Positions 27,614 to 36,271 of a stretch of DNA of 64,000 nucleotides are shown here, one piece after another. Position 1 is the first letter of the stretch. Each line of letters starts with the position of its first letter. Position numbers and translations under genes: made by a program. Below the pieces are notes generated by a model that worked only from the letters and a program-made list of their open reading frames with translations, was not told the DNA's origin and did no database searches. Source of the stretch: Planctomycetales bacterium 10988 (GTDB lineage Bacteria; Planctomycetota; Planctomycetia; Pirellulales; Pb10988); NCBI GenBank assembly GCA_009664345.1, contig CP043547.1, forward strand, positions 1,116,001 to 1,180,000, read 5' to 3'.

Positions 27614-29716
27614 CTAGTAAATCTTTGGCTCGACACTATGGAAGCGGAAGATCGTTTGCAGCGGCGTTCGAGGTGGGTTAGGGCGAACCACTTCATGTGG
27701 TGCGTAAGTACCCAAGGTTCCTCGTGCTTCTGGAGCATTCGGATGAAGGGAAAGTTCTTCCACCAACGCCTCACTCAAACAAGCCGATTCACTAGGCGTG
27801 TTGAAGACATAGGGGCGAATCATGAGAACCAACTCGGTTCGACGCCGGCCGGTGTTTTGATCACGAAAGAGAATCCCAACCACCGGGAGTTTCCCCAGCA
27901 CCGGAACGACATCGCGAAGGTCATTAACGCCTTCGTCGATCAATCCACCCATGGCGACCGTCAAGCCGTCCTTTGCGACGATGGTTCCACTGAAAGTCTT
28001 CGACGCGACGACATCGATCGCTTGCTCGGTAAAACCGCCGTTTTGATCGGGAATTTGAACATTTGCCCCATCGGGAATGATATCCGATCGCTCTTGCAAA
28101 ATTCTGAGCGTGACCGTTCGATCAGCGTTAATACTCGGGGTGACGAACAATGTCGTGCCGACCGGACGAAATTCAATCGCAGTTGTTGCCCCGGTATTCG
28201 TGGCACCCCCGGCGTTATTGACGAAGGTTCCTCCACCGGTGAAACTACGGTTGAGCGGTACTTCACGACCGACGAATAGCCTGCTCACTTCATTGTTTGT
28301 CGTCAGTAGCAATGGCGTGGCCAGCGTCGTCACACGGTTCTTGGATTCCAAAACTTGAAGTCTCATCCGAAAGGAATTGCTGACAACCTGGAAAATGGCA
28401 CTGCTGGAGGCTAGCGGCACTCCTTGGACAAGCGCTCCCGAGATCGGATCAAATGCGACTCCATTGGGCGTCATCGAGGTAAATCGTTGGGCTTGCCCCG
28501 TTGTTAGATCAGACGAAGGGGGAAGGATATCGCCATCGGTGTAGCCCCCTCCGACATCCCCTGCGGCAAACTGATAATCAAACATCGAGGAAAACCCATC
28601 ATCAAGGGTGACTTCCATGATTTTCACTTCGAGCATTACCATGGGTGTCGGAACATCAATCTGTCGAATCAACGCAGCGATCTGCTCCATCGTTTCGGGA
28701 TCGCTTGTGCGAACCAAAAGTTGATTTTGACGCTGGACCACGGTGACAAAGATGGTTGCCTGTTGAATCCGAATCAACTCTTGTAGTTGTTGTTCATCAG
28801 CGATTCCCGCCTGAGCATCGACATAGGCTTGAATTTGTTCGGGGCTTAGTTGAGAAATATCAATGTTTGACAACGGAGATTGGGTCACGCCTTGATTGTT
28901 TTGAAACTGATTGCGATTGGATCGAGTGATATCACTACGTTGGATCCCCCCGAAGCCCTGGGAGCCTCCGCCGCCGCCAAAACCTCCTCGGCCTCCAAAT
29001 CCTCCGGTTCCTCCGCCGCCGAAACCTCCTCCACCAAATCCACCGCCGCCTCCGCCAAATCCGCCCCCTCCGAAACCACCACCCCCGAATCCGCCACCAC
29101 CCCCGAAGAGTCCGAGCCCTTGGCTTCGGCCATCAATCAGGTCAAAGCGGTCGAGTCGGTCGGACAAGTCTTGGAAGACGATCCCCGAATCGGCACCATA
29201 ACTCAGTACCACACGCGTTCCAAAGAGGTCCGCAATGGCTTGAGCGGCATCCACCGCATTGGGGTAAAGCATCGTAAAAACACGAGTTTCTTGATCTCGA
29301 AAGCTTTCCAAGCTTGATTGCAGTTCTTCATTTGTATAGATCGTAATGATCCCTGTTTCGTTATCCTCACGGAAGAACAGGCCGTGCGTCCGGGTCAACG
29401 TCGTCAAGGCACTTCGTGCGGTTACGTTGCGAAGATAGAGTGAGATCGGGACTTCCGACGCTTCCAAAGAGGCCGCTACATTCAGACCGCTCTGCTCTGA
29501 GAAGAGACGAACGACTTCACGAAGAGGAACCTGCTTGAACTCCACCAAGGTCATGCGTTGCTCGGCAACCGGTGGAGTCCGAATTATTTCTTGAGCCGTT
29601 GCGTGCTGTGCGAGAGGAGAAGTGTGCAAGCACAGGCAAACGAGAAAGGGAAAAAGTGCTTTTTGAATCACTCTTCGCGAGAGGTGAGCTATATGGCTCG
29701 GCTGGTTGTGGATCAT
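27614..29716 (-). CDS. gspD: Secretin of type II secretion / type IV pilus-like system, with Gly-rich insert
   Basis: A 700-residue outer-membrane channel protein. Signal peptide to about residue 42 (AQHATAQE). N0/N1-type domains follow (VPLREVVRLFSEQSGLNVAAS; RVFTMLYPNAVDAAQAIADLFG). An N-domain with the usual secretin pattern then appears (NQLLVRTSDPETMEQIAALIRQIDVPTPMVMLEVKIMEV). The C-terminal secretin domain has VGREVPLNRS, VGTTLFVTPSIN, FSGTIVAKDGLTVAMGGLI and GILFRD. Residues ~200-254 are an extreme low-complexity insert, almost only Gly and Phe in GGGFGGGG-like units, between two N-domains. It lies after the PilP/GspC-like gene in the leftward operon. Confidence 0.92.
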   Translation of the reverse strand: MIHNQPSHIAHLSRRVIQKALFPFLVCLCLHTSPLAQHATAQEIIRTPPVAEQRMTLVEFKQVPLREVVRLFSEQSGLNVAASLEASEVPISLYLRNVTARSALTTLTRTHGLFFREDNETGIITIYTNEELQSSLESFRDQETRVFTMLYPNAVDAAQAIADLFGTRVVLSYGADSGIVFQDLSDRLDRFDLIDGRSQGLGLFGGGGGFGGGGFGGGGFGGGGGGFGGGGFGGGGTGGFGGRGGFGGGGGSQGFGGIQRSDITRSNRNQFQNNQGVTQSPLSNIDISQLSPEQIQAYVDAQAGIADEQQLQELIRIQQATIFVTVVQRQNQLLVRTSDPETMEQIAALIRQIDVPTPMVMLEVKIMEVTLDDGFSSMFDYQFAAGDVGGGYTDGDILPPSSDLTTGQAQRFTSMTPNGVAFDPISGALVQGVPLASSSAIFQVVSNSFRMRLQVLESKNRVTTLATPLLLTTNNEVSRLFVGREVPLNRSFTGGGTFVNNAGGATNTGATTAIEFRPVGTTLFVTPSINADRTVTLRILQERSDIIPDGANVQIPDQNGGFTEQAIDVVASKTFSGTIVAKDGLTVAMGGLIDEGVNDLRDVVPVLGKLPVVGILFRDQNTGRRRTELVLMIRPYVFNTPSESACLSEALVEELSLHPNAPEARGTLGTYAPHEVVRPNPPRTPLQTIFRFHSVEPKIY

Positions 29717-29785
29717 CCCTGAGCGCTCCGAAGTGCATCCTGCACAAAGAGGTAAGTTCTATGAAAGGAGGGTTTAATTGTTTCT

Positions 29786-30361
29786 TTACGGTAATCGAAC
29801 GGAACGTCCAAGCTGCTCGAATTCGACTTCGACAAAATTCTCATCGATCGACTTCACGAGGGCGGACTCTCCTCCGCCTAGCAGAAATCGAGTGCCTGGA
29901 GAAGCCAACACATACCGGTCACCGATCAACAGAATCGCCTTGGCACTGCCTCCACTGAGGACCATCCGACCGGCAACGCTCATTGATGGGATCTCCGTTC
30001 CGCGTGCGGCTTGAGCATCCCCTTCCAAGATCCCCCGCAATTCCGGTGGCGAAGTCGTCGGGTCGCCGGGAGGCTCGGGACCTTGGGTTTGCTGCGGTTG
30101 CGGTAACTCTTCGGTCGCCAGAACAGGCTTTGTTTTGTTGTCAGAGGTTGATTCCTCTGCCTCTGATTTTTCTGCAGGAGTTAAAGCCCAAAACTTCGGA
30201 GGCTTGACGACCGGAGAATCCTCCGTTGTTTGAGCCACTGTTTCAGAGAACCCAGCCAAGCTGATCACCGTCAGGATGCCGATCGACAACCCAAGGACAA
30301 AAACCCCGCTTTTACGGGAATAAATCATTGACTTCTTAAAACTGCTTTTTGGTTTTACCAT
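29786..30361 (-). CDS. PilP/GspC-like inner-membrane secretion protein
   Basis: A 191-residue protein. One N-terminal hydrophobic segment (VFVLGLSIGILTVISLAGF, ~20-38) anchors it. A Pro/Glu/Thr-rich linker (~45-110) follows, then a small all-beta C-terminal domain (PPELRGILEGDAQAARGTEIPSMS is the linker end; RMVLSGGSAKAILLIGDRYVLASPGTRFLLGGG the core). Architecture and position just before the secretin gene match GspC/PilP, which couple the inner-membrane platform to the secretin. Direct similarity is weak, so the call rests on layout. Its ATG overlaps the end of the ATPase gene by 7 bp. Confidence 0.65.
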   Translation of the reverse strand: MVKPKSSFKKSMIYSRKSGVFVLGLSIGILTVISLAGFSETVAQTTEDSPVVKPPKFWALTPAEKSEAEESTSDNKTKPVLATEELPQPQQTQGPEPPGDPTTSPPELRGILEGDAQAARGTEIPSMSVAGRMVLSGGSAKAILLIGDRYVLASPGTRFLLGGGESALVKSIDENFVEVEFEQLGRSVRLP

Positions 30362-31827
30362 GAGGAGACCCCTGCGAGCACTTCCTTCACGGAAGTTTTT
30401 CCTTCGAGTAATTTTTGTAAACCATCTTCGGTTAATCGCCGCATGCCCCGTTCGGTTGCCGCTTCGGTCAACGTCGCTTCATCGGCTCCGCTGGAAATCA
30501 TGCGAGATAGCTCCTGGTCGATGACAAGCATTTCAAAGAGCCCCAGCCTTCCGACATAGCCATGATTTGCACAGAAGTGGCAGCCGCCCGCGTCGAAGAC
30601 TTCACTCCCTGCCGCATCGGGATGTCCTAAGGCAATCGCTTCGGCTTCGGTTAAAGGACGAGGCTTGCGGCAGTGACGACATAATTTCCTGACCAATCGC
30701 TGGGCAACCGCCATCCGAATGGTGGCCGCAATCAAAAATCGATCGATCTGCATATCGGCAAGCCGCGTAATCGCACTGGCGGCGGAGTTCGTATGCACCG
30801 TACTCATGACCAAGTGCCCGGTGAGGGCCGACTTGATGGCAACATCCGCCGTCTCGTGATCACGAATTTCCCCAATCATCACGATGTCTGGATCGTGCCG
30901 CAGCACACTTCGCAAAGCCTTCGAGAAACTCACCTTGTCCGAGGAATCCACCTCCACTTGGCCGACCCGCTCCATCTCATATTCGATCGGGTCTTCAATC
31001 GTGATCACGTTGTACGAACCTTGGGAAATCAACCGCCGCAGACCGGCATAGAGTGTCGTCGATTTTCCGCTCCCTGTCGGTCCTGTAATCAAAATCATGC
31101 CATGAGGACGAAGGATGGATTCGTTGAATCGTTCCAGGTCCGAAGCCTCCATACCCAATCGTTCGAGGGTTAGGGACTCTGTTTGCGATGCGAGAAATCG
31201 CAACGTCATTCGCTCGCCATGACGAGTCGGCAACGAGGCAACCCGGATGTCGATGATGCGGTTATCACCTGTTTCGAAACGGAAGCGGCCATCTTGCGGC
31301 GCTCGACGTTCGGCAATATCCATATTCGCCAAGACCTTGAAACGGCTGATCATTCCGGCATGGGCGGCTGCCGGCAGAGGTCGATAGTCGTGCAGGACCC
31401 CATCGACTCGCAGACGAATCAACGTTTCATTCGGTCCCGGATCAAGGTGGAGATCGCTCGCCTGCTGCATCATCGCGGCATTCAACAACTCATCGCAGAG
31501 GGCAACCGCCGTCTCTCCTTCCTCCGTCGTGGAACGAACTTGGGTCGAGGCTTGATTGCTATAGATTCTTTTCAGGGTTTCACGAAGAGAGTCCGGTTCC
31601 GCCTGGAACAATCGCAAAGGTTTTTTCAGATGCTTTTGCAAAGCCCCCATGCAGGCCGAGTCCAGGGGCTTGGCGTGCGCGATACAAACATGTTCATCGA
31701 CGAACGAAAAAGCGATCACCTGGCGGCGAAGCGCGAGCGTCGATGGTACTCGCATGGCCCAAGCAGGATCGATGCGGACTTCGTTCAAATCTAAAAGCGC
31801 TTTTGAAGAGAGATCGGATGGATTCAT
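30355..31827 (-). CDS. gspE: GspE/PilB-type assembly ATPase
   Basis: A 490-residue secretion ATPase. A short N-terminal GspE-N-like domain (~1-120) precedes the ATPase core with Walker A GPTGSGKS (~247-254), Asp box IEDPIEYEME, Walker B VMIGEIRDHETADVA and His box LVMSTVHTN. The tetra-cysteine zinc motif of extension ATPases is present (CRHC ~381, CHFC ~413). It energises pseudopilus or pilus extension. Start ATG 31827 has GGAGG 7 bases upstream and overlaps the stop of the pilT-like gene by 4 bp (ATGA). Longer in-frame starts lie inside that gene. Confidence 0.93.
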   Translation of the reverse strand: MNPSDLSSKALLDLNEVRIDPAWAMRVPSTLALRRQVIAFSFVDEHVCIAHAKPLDSACMGALQKHLKKPLRLFQAEPDSLRETLKRIYSNQASTQVRSTTEEGETAVALCDELLNAAMMQQASDLHLDPGPNETLIRLRVDGVLHDYRPLPAAAHAGMISRFKVLANMDIAERRAPQDGRFRFETGDNRIIDIRVASLPTRHGERMTLRFLASQTESLTLERLGMEASDLERFNESILRPHGMILITGPTGSGKSTTLYAGLRRLISQGSYNVITIEDPIEYEMERVGQVEVDSSDKVSFSKALRSVLRHDPDIVMIGEIRDHETADVAIKSALTGHLVMSTVHTNSAASAITRLADMQIDRFLIAATIRMAVAQRLVRKLCRHCRKPRPLTEAEAIALGHPDAAGSEVFDAGGCHFCANHGYVGRLGLFEMLVIDQELSRMISSGADEATLTEAATERGMRRLTEDGLQKLLEGKTSVKEVLAGVSSW

Positions 31828-33050
31828 CGGCCACCTCCTCGCTTCCCATGAGAAGCAAATCTTCCGCTTGCGGCAGAGTTGAGCATGCCGCCACGGCGAA
31901 TTTTCTCTGCTCTTTCCAGCATGATCTTCGCATTCCGGGCCAGGCGAGAAGCGGATTGCTCCGTCAAATAGCCTTCCACCCATAAGCGAGCCAAGTCGTG
32001 TTCCATCGTCTGCATGCCACGGCCTCCACCTGCTTCCATGGCTGAAACAACTTGGCTACTCTTGGCCGTCGCAATCAAGTTCGCGATCGCATCGGTGGTT
32101 CGCAATACTTCGGAGGCCACCACGCGACGCCGGGAAAGAATGCCGTTTTCATCGACCTTTTCGACTTTCGGCCCATCGGCCACGACGAGTTGTTGAGCGA
32201 TAATCACTCTTAGAATGAGTGCCAATTGCTGGCGAATGCCCGGTTGTTCATCGGCGGGAAAGACGGAAACCAGACGCTCAATCGTCCCGACACAGCTTCC
32301 TGCATGGACTGTGGTGAAGACAAGGTGACCAGTCTCTGCCGCGGTGATGGCGGTTCGGATTGTCGCCAAGTCCCGGATTTCCCCGACAAGAATCACATCC
32401 GGGTCTTGCCGCATCGCGGAGACCAAGGCATCGTTGAAGCTACTTGCATCCGTCCCGATTTGACGTTGATTGACAAGGGCCCTCCGAGGAGGATGCAGAT
32501 ATTCAATCGGGTCTTCAATGGTGATAATGTGGCAAGGACGCGTTTCATTAATGCGATTGAGAAAGGCCGCTAAGGTCGTACTTTTCCCACTCCCGGTCGG
32601 CCCCGCCACCACAATCAAACCGTGCGAGAAATCACACACATCATAAAGCTGGTCGCTCAAACCCAAATCCGCCAGGCTGTGAAGCTGATCTTCCAAACGC
32701 CGCAGGGCAATTGATAGCGATCCTTGACGGCGATAGAGATTGAATCGAAAGCGTGCTCCACATTCAACCGTGATCGCTCCGTCGAGAGAACCCGTCTGAT
32801 TATAAGTGGCGATATTCATGCCTTCCGACAGTCTTTGCCCTAAACTTTCCAAGAGAGAGTCTTCAAGTATCCCTTCGTCTTCTTGAACGACGATGACACC
32901 ATTGGATCGGAGGCAAGGGGCGAGCCCCGCGCAGAGATGAATATCGGAAGCCTCCAACTCGACACAGCGTGTGGTCAAGCGTTGAAGTAGCTGCTCCGCT
33001 TCGGAAGAAGGTTCCCCTTGAAGTTCAAGAGGACGGAAAGATGAATTCAT
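31824..33050 (-). CDS. pilT: PilT-like retraction ATPase
   Basis: A 408-residue hexameric ATPase of the PilT class. It starts with a PilT-like N-domain (LEASDIHLCAGLAPCLRSNG) and has Walker A GPTGSGKS (~145-152), IEDPIEYLH, Walker B VILVGEIRDLATIRTA, LVFTTVHAGS and the PilT-type AIRNLI-like region (VLRTTDAIANLIATAKSSQV). The C-terminal helix MQTMEHDLARLWVEGYLT resembles the PilT end that contacts the platform. No zinc motif, as expected for retraction ATPases. Its presence with a GspE/PilB-type ATPase argues that the machine can retract a fibre, closer to a type IV pilus than a plain type II system. First gene of the leftward operon. Confidence 0.92.
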   Translation of the reverse strand: MNSSFRPLELQGEPSSEAEQLLQRLTTRCVELEASDIHLCAGLAPCLRSNGVIVVQEDEGILEDSLLESLGQRLSEGMNIATYNQTGSLDGAITVECGARFRFNLYRRQGSLSIALRRLEDQLHSLADLGLSDQLYDVCDFSHGLIVVAGPTGSGKSTTLAAFLNRINETRPCHIITIEDPIEYLHPPRRALVNQRQIGTDASSFNDALVSAMRQDPDVILVGEIRDLATIRTAITAAETGHLVFTTVHAGSCVGTIERLVSVFPADEQPGIRQQLALILRVIIAQQLVVADGPKVEKVDENGILSRRRVVASEVLRTTDAIANLIATAKSSQVVSAMEAGGGRGMQTMEHDLARLWVEGYLTEQSASRLARNAKIMLERAEKIRRGGMLNSAASGRFASHGKRGGGR

Positions 33051-33444
33051 GGTTGCTACAAGCCTCCTGGTTGCTGCCGAAGCATGCGAGTCTCTTTTGC
33101 ACCGCTCTCAAGATTGAAATCGAAGGCAAAAGCTAAGTTGGCTTGCAGTTTCATTGGAATTCAAGGACTGAATTCGCCTGAAATTGCTGGCTTGCTGCTC
33201 TAAATGATTGATTAAGTAGGGAGCGTGATGGTGAAGAATTTGCACAGCGTTTACGCCTTCGACCTTGATTTTCATTGTTAAGGAATGAAACAAAGTATCA
33301 AGAAGCAATCACTGTTCGTAACTTTTTAATATCTCTTTAAATAATAAAATTCGTTACGATTCTTACTATCGTCACCAGCCAGTCGGAAGTCCAATGCTTT
33401 TTGCTTTTCCTTCAATTTTCTTACACTTTAAAGAGAAAGGTTAC
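33051..33444. other. Left part of the divergent region between the two secretion operons
   Basis: About 390 bp without a credible gene. It should carry the promoter for the leftward pilT operon; no strong -35/-10 pair was recognised for it. The rightward promoter and leader are listed separately. Confidence 0.45.
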
Positions 33445-33472
33445 TTGACAACTTCATCCTGTTTGTTAATCT
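33445..33472 (+). promoter_or_regulatory. Candidate sigma-70 promoter of the pseudopilin operon
   Basis: TTGACA (33445-33450), 16-base spacer, TAATCT (33467-33472). The predicted start near 33479 coincides with the first base of the first leader hairpin, which supports the placement. Confidence 0.55.
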
Positions 33473-33478
33473 TGATCC

Positions 33479-33641
33479 TGTTGAGACTAAATCTCAACAA
33501 AAGAACAGCGAGCACTTCTGCAAGCCATTCCCATTCGGGTCCTCCTGGAACAGTCATTGTTCCGTTCCTGACCCGCAAGAGACGCCAGGCATCCTCCCCC
33601 CAAGCGTCTCATCAATCAATCGAAAGGCGCGTTTGATTGAT
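33479..33641 (+). ncRNA. Structured 5' leader of the first pseudopilin gene (four hairpins in series)
   Basis: Four perfect or near-perfect stems follow each other between the predicted transcription start and the pseudopilin ATG at 33710. H1: TGTTGAGA/TCTCAACA (33479-33499, 8 bp, 5-base loop). H2: CGGGTC/GACCCG (33536-33575) enclosing GGAACA/TGTTCC. H3: GAGACGC/GCGTCTC (33579-33610). H4: ATCAATCAA/TTGATTGAT (33611-33641, 9 bp). No T-tract follows, so these are not simple terminators. The chain resembles a cis-regulatory or stabilising leader. It does not fit the c-di-GMP riboswitch consensus as far as I can see. Confidence 0.55.
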
Positions 33642-33709
33642 CTTCCCTACCAATTTTCTTTGGCACCTCCGCGCAAGGTCCACCTCATTTAGTTACAGGA
33701 GTTGTGAGA

Positions 33710-34588
33710 ATGGTGAATCGTCAAGATTTACGAGCGACAAAGGTACGTCGTGCCGGCTTTACGCTAGTTGAGCTAATCATTGTATTGTTAGTTTTAGCAG
33801 CCTTGGCATCAATGCTTATCCCAACCTTAGGGTATGTGAAGGATATGTCTGATACTGCGACCAGCGCCGCCGCTGCCCAAGAAATTGTGAATAATCTTGA
33901 AATTTACAAAGCTTCAACAGGTCGATACCCAAATCGCTTAGACAGCCTCGTGAGTGAAGATGGTACATGCTTTTCGAGATTGTACGGAGGCAGTTCGGGA
34001 ACCTTCCAGCTAGGAACAATCGGTGCAGGTGATTACTATGCTTATTATGCCTTCAATAATGGTGCTGGAATGGATGAACTTATGCTTCATACCAATCCTG
34101 AGGATCCTGAGGATCCTGACTTTGATCCAAACTCCGCAGGAGTCCTGGGTGATCTTGGGCCATCAACTCAATTTTGCATTGTAGATTATCAAATCGCTAA
34201 GTCTGGATCGTACGGTTCTTTTGCTAGAAATATCGTAAATATCTGTTTCCCAAATCAGGAAGACCCCTCTGATCCGGTTGTTCCAGAGTACCACACCTTG
34301 GTAGCACTCGGGGTTGGTCCTTACAACAGCGCTGTAGGTGCGACGATGACCAGCGCCCCCCTGGTTCCCGAGAAATCTGGCTCAAATCCACTTCAATATG
34401 ATCGTTATATAGCGATATTCGATGCTGATATTGAAGGAGGTGGTTCCCGTGGCCGAGGTCAAGTTAAATTAAAATGTGTAATAGATTCTGAATTCAATGT
34501 CGTAGGAACGAACTTGAGATATTATAAGCAATCTGCACCAGGTGACTCTTATGGTTTCATTGCTGAAGAAGAAGAGGAAGAAGAGTAG
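33710..34588 (+). CDS. Pseudopilin 1 with poly-Glu C-terminus
   Basis: A 292-residue type IV pilin-like protein. The prepilin-peptidase site is G|FTLVE near residue 18, followed by a hydrophobic helix (LIIVLLVLAALASMLIPTL). The first part of the mature protein (AAAAQEIVNNLEIYKASTGRYPNRLDSL) is GspG-like, where the helix and calcium-binding C-terminal region follow. The final residues are an uninterrupted run of Glu (EEEEEEE), unusual for a pilin. I choose ATG 33710 with AGGAG at 33696-33700; a GTG two codons upstream is possible. It has a structured leader and its own terminator (34638-34690), suggesting it is expressed at a higher level than the pseudopilins that follow. Confidence 0.9.
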   Translation: MVNRQDLRATKVRRAGFTLVELIIVLLVLAALASMLIPTLGYVKDMSDTATSAAAAQEIVNNLEIYKASTGRYPNRLDSLVSEDGTCFSRLYGGSSGTFQLGTIGAGDYYAYYAFNNGAGMDELMLHTNPEDPEDPDFDPNSAGVLGDLGPSTQFCIVDYQIAKSGSYGSFARNIVNICFPNQEDPSDPVVPEYHTLVALGVGPYNSAVGATMTSAPLVPEKSGSNPLQYDRYIAIFDADIEGGGSRGRGQVKLKCVIDSEFNVVGTNLRYYKQSAPGDSYGFIAEEEEEEE

Positions 34589-34637
34589 TCTCCGTCTCTT
34601 TCTCTAGAGGCCTCACAGGCCTTCTGTCATTAATTGG

Positions 34638-34690
34638 GAAGGTCCACTGAAACGTATTCAATGGGGCATCAGTGGGCCTTCTTTCTTTTC
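34638..34690 (+). terminator. Rho-independent terminator after pseudopilin 1
   Basis: GAAGGTCCACTGA (34638-34650) pairs with TCAGTGGGCCTTC (34669-34681) over 13 bp with one G-U pair, followed by TTTCTTTT. It probably attenuates transcription between the first pseudopilin and the rest of the operon. Confidence 0.85.
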
Positions 34691-34750
34691 TCTCCGCAAA
34701 GCTCTTCTTTGCTAAAAGTGTGTATCGCCAAAATTCATAGGAAAACTTTA

Positions 34751-34784
34751 TTGCATTTGCAACTGAGTTGCATTATATTGCAAC
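34751..34784. promoter_or_regulatory. Cluster of TGCAA/TTGCA operator-like half-sites
   Basis: A perfect palindrome TGCAACTGAGTTGCA (34758-34772) is flanked by further TTGCA/TTGCAAC half-sites at 34751 and 34779. It lies 50-80 bp upstream of pseudopilin 2 at 34831, just after the terminator, so it is well placed to control a second promoter. Confidence 0.45.
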
Positions 34785-34830
34785 ATTGTCAATGCGGCAA
34801 GTTTTCCCAACCCTTCGAATCAGAGAACCC

Positions 34831-35577
34831 ATGAATAATCAATCCTTTAGGCGACAGGCGCGTCAGGGGTTAACCCTCCTGGAATTGTTAGTCGTTCTTG
34901 TGATTCTCACTGCTTTGAGCACGCTGCTCATTCCTTCCTTAAGTTGGATGGGTTCGCAATCGCAGCGGATAGCCACTCAAGAGAATCTACGACGCCTTCA
35001 AGAAACGATCGTTAATCAATATATGGTCGATATGGGTGAATTGCCCCGACCGCGAATCGATCGTACGACCGGTACCGATCCTCGGATGGATCACCCTCAA
35101 ATGGTTTATCTCTTCGTCAATCCGGACACCCACGAAGACGGCGACTCTAGCAATGACTGGTCCAATGCAGGTACGTTGCTAAGTGGGCGTCGCTGGCAAG
35201 GCCCTTATGTACAACACAATGGGCTGGAATACTTCGTTACCGATGACGACACCATGGAAGCGACCGGAACGAATTTCACCACTCGTTATGGATTGGGCGA
35301 TGAAACAACCCGCATTGGAGACCCGACCGTGACTGACGCTTGGGGGCAACCGATCGTTATTCAAGAACCGGATGCAGACGATAATGGGGTGATTGATGAT
35401 AACGAGCGGCGGCATACTCGCCTGGTTTCAGCGGGACGCAACGGTCGGATCGATACCCCTGCCGATGAACTTATGCCTGTGGTGACCAAAGATCTAGATC
35501 AACGACAAGACGATCAAATTGTCTTCCTTTTTCGGCATGATGAGTTCAACGATCAGTTCCTTGAAATTCAAGATTGA
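34831..35577 (+). CDS. Pseudopilin 2
   Basis: A 248-residue type II secretion pseudopilin. Prepilin cleavage site G|LTLLE after a short basic leader (FRRQARQG), then the hydrophobic helix LLVVLVILTALSTLLIPSL. The C-terminal part contains Asp-rich stretches (DEDGDSSND-like and EPDADDNGVIDDNERR), which could bind calcium as in other pseudopilins. ATG 34831 is used because the signal begins there; the in-frame TTG at 34768 lies within the operator-like repeats. It overlaps or nearly touches pseudopilin 3, so they should be translated together. Confidence 0.88.
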   Translation: MNNQSFRRQARQGLTLLELLVVLVILTALSTLLIPSLSWMGSQSQRIATQENLRRLQETIVNQYMVDMGELPRPRIDRTTGTDPRMDHPQMVYLFVNPDTHEDGDSSNDWSNAGTLLSGRRWQGPYVQHNGLEYFVTDDDTMEATGTNFTTRYGLGDETTRIGDPTVTDAWGQPIVIQEPDADDNGVIDDNERRHTRLVSAGRNGRIDTPADELMPVVTKDLDQRQDDQIVFLFRHDEFNDQFLEIQD

Positions 35578-35585
35578 GTGAAAGT

Positions 35586-36215
35586 ATGAAAAGTACTTTT
35601 TGGAAGAAGCCTAAGAACGTTGGCTTCACGCTACCTGAGCTGTTGGTTGTTCTTGGGATTATCGCCGGACTGGCGACCGTGGCGATTCCCGCCCTGACCC
35701 AGCGGCTGCAAACTTCCCAAGAAACGGTAACACGCGCAACCCTGACCAATGTGCGAACGGCCATTTTACAGCACTATCGCCCCGAAGTGTTCGATCAGCT
35801 TCCCTATCCTATAGATACTGCCAGAGTGGTGCATCCGCAGTTGGCTTACCTATACGTCAATCCGAGTACCTTCACTTTTCCAGGGGATGTCGGAACGGAC
35901 GCCTGGAGCTATGACCCGATCGCGATGCGAGGATGGGCAGGGCCTTACCTCACAGATTCAGGCACTTACTTGGTCGATTCTTCGCGTGGTTTTTTTGAAG
36001 ATTACGGATTAGATGGCGATCCAAGTCCCGTCGACGGATGGGGAAATCCGATCGTATTGCAACAGCCGGTTCTTCAAGGCGGCTATCCGTCCGCTACGAA
36101 TCTGGAAGCTGCGCGGCTCGTCTCTGCGGGACCTGACGGGGTTCTCGATACGCCCCCCACGGTGATCAATCCCAGCGTTGCCGAGGTGAATGACGACCTG
36201 CTGCTCCCGCTTTAA
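35586..36215 (+). CDS. Pseudopilin 3
   Basis: A 209-residue pseudopilin. The cleavage site is G|FTLPE (residues ~14-19), keeping the Glu at +5, followed by the helix LLVVLGIIAGLATVAIPAL. Repeated features shared with pseudopilin 2 in the C-terminal part (AYLYVNPSTF; GWAGPYLTDSGTYLVD; DGWGNPIVLQQP; AARLVSAGPDG) show that the two arose by duplication. It starts 8 bp after the stop of pseudopilin 2. The first codons of the gene contain one of the AAAAGTACTTTT palindromes. Confidence 0.88.
   Translation: MKSTFWKKPKNVGFTLPELLVVLGIIAGLATVAIPALTQRLQTSQETVTRATLTNVRTAILQHYRPEVFDQLPYPIDTARVVHPQLAYLYVNPSTFTFPGDVGTDAWSYDPIAMRGWAGPYLTDSGTYLVDSSRGFFEDYGLDGDPSPVDGWGNPIVLQQPVLQGGYPSATNLEAARLVSAGPDGVLDTPPTVINPSVAEVNDDLLLPL
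35589..35600. repeat. AAAAGTACTTTT palindrome, copy 2
   Basis: Perfect copy directly after the start codon of pseudopilin 3 (codons 2-5). Confidence 0.7.
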
Positions 36216-36271
36216 ATAGTGGACTCAGCCCAGTCGTGACAGGCAATCACTAGATAGAGTGCCCCTTTAAA

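Noticed and set aside
27521-29317. Plus-strand frames opposite the secretin, including a Pro-rich frame at 28911-29201
   Set aside because: The Pro-rich frame is the reverse complement of the Gly-rich insert. The secretin motifs on the minus strand are unambiguous.
31183-31794. 203-codon plus-strand frame
   Set aside because: Shadow of the GspE-type ATPase, which has complete Walker and zinc motifs.
33394-33636. 80-codon frame upstream of the first pseudopilin
   Set aside because: It has no ribosome binding site and runs through the hairpin chain that better explains the sequence.
33479-33641. c-di-GMP riboswitch in the pseudopilin leader
   Set aside because: The conserved GEMM core elements (such as the CACGCACAG-type segment) are not present.
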